Below, one piece after another: positions 63,401 through 64,000 of a DNA stretch of 64,000 nucleotides (the first letter of the stretch is position 1; the number at the start of each line of letters is the position of its first letter). A program made the translations under genes and the position numbers. Under the pieces are notes generated by a model. That model was not told the origin of the DNA, made no database searches, and worked only from the letters and a program-made list of their open reading frames with translations. Source of the DNA: Warburgia ugandensis. Taxonomy: Eukaryota; Streptophyta; Magnoliopsida; Canellales; Canellaceae. The stretch covers positions 33,801,501 to 33,865,500 of the forward strand of contig CP141130.1 of assembly GCA_035236585.1 (NCBI GenBank), read 5' to 3'.

Positions 63401-64000
63401 TAAGTCATAGTATTTTTTGAATCCTTGGGCTAGATGGTGATCGGGCCTTGACCAAAAGTAATAAAGTATGCTGGATATGCTATCAATGGTTATCACTTTC
63501 ACACAAAAGACCATGATAATTTATGAGCGCAACATGGTAGTGGTGTTAATTTAGTTGGTAAACTACTTTCTTTTCCAATTCAAAGGACAACAACTCGATT
63601 GTGGCTAATAATACTTACTTTGGGGTTATACATGAGATATAGGCATTGGATTATACTTGCATAACTATGGTTGTGTTTAAGTGATTGGGTGGAACACAAC
63701 AAAGATAACATCAAAATCAATGCCCTTAGATTGACATTGGTTGACCTTAATAATATTGACTATCAAAATGAACAGTTATTTTAGCATCTCATACAAAGCA
63801 TGCATTTTGTGTACAAGATTGACATGATATGAGATGGTCAACTATTTTATCAGCCTCCTCAAAGGACTTCTGTGATGAAGATGACCTAGGTGACATGGCA
63901 ATTGATTGCCCTTGTATCACTACAATAATGCTGTTAAATGATCTAATTAGGGAGAATTAGATGGATATGTGCGTGTGAGGAGGGTGCTTAGGTTGGATTA
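60481..64000. other. Unassigned AT-rich sequence
   Basis: No TE protein motif, LTR end or gene recognised. It holds a short (TA)n run at 61671-61689. The open frame at 62827-63132 (101 codons, plus) has no match I recognise and no start or splice context to support it. It could be interior to the CACTA-like element or a further decayed LTR. Confidence 0.4.

Noticed and set aside
63917..63922. CACTAC as a second CACTA terminus
   Set aside because: Same orientation as the first, not followed by subterminal motifs; a six-base match is expected by chance.

Overview
This window looks like intergenic DNA from a large, repeat-rich flowering-plant nuclear genome. The evidence is decayed Ty1/copia and Ty3/gypsy (Tat/Athila-type) LTR retrotransposons with plant-type primer-binding sites, L1-like and RTE-like LINE remnants, a MuDR-like transposase remnant, a TRIM element, AT-rich background and very long (GA)n/(CT)n and (TA)n microsatellites. 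I cannot name the species. I found no intact host gene, rRNA, tRNA or CRISPR array. Every coding trace I recognise is a transposable-element pseudogene with stops and frameshifts.

Layout. 1-3604: 5' half of a Ty1/copia element on the minus strand (5' LTR 3130-3604, PBS, long leader, gag, protease, integrase; 3' half off the window). 4143-5040: two L1-like reverse-transcriptase fragments in opposite orientation around a GA repeat. 5790-11211: an LTR-like unit (X2) interrupted by a 2.6-kb gypsy LTR (LTR-A, 7966-10540). 12310-36028: a full-length Tat/Athila-like gypsy element (LTR-B to LTR-C, near-matching target-site duplication). Its gag is split at 16108-29176 by a 13-kb insertion, X1. X1 itself carries two insertions of another LTR family in opposite orientation: a solo LTR at 17552-20111 with a perfect duplication, and a compound element at 21030-27176. 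36029-40152: mostly unassigned. 40153-51004: a minus-strand tandem of the same gypsy family, LTR-D / gag-only interior / LTR-E / second partial interior. A 476-bp TRIM element (49403-49878) sits inside LTR-E. 51005-52250: MuDR-like transposase remnant, minus strand. 53322-60245: RTE-like LINE, plus strand, split by a 4.8-kb solo LTR (53399-58206) with a perfect duplication and by a smaller LTR-like insertion. 60265 onward: a CACTA-like terminus, then unassigned AT-rich DNA.

Relationships. The nesting gives a relative chronology: gypsy element first, then X1, then the inserts inside X1; LTR-E before the TRIM; the LINE before its solo LTR. The gypsy element at 12310-36028 keeps remnants of gag, protease, RT and RNase H but has lost most of integrase. 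Its relative at 42623-47435 keeps only gag. All five LTRs of this family carry a long CT (sense-strand) microsatellite in the 5' half to middle of the LTR. No gene here appears able to act now. Recent change seems to come from insertion, LTR-LTR recombination and microsatellite growth.
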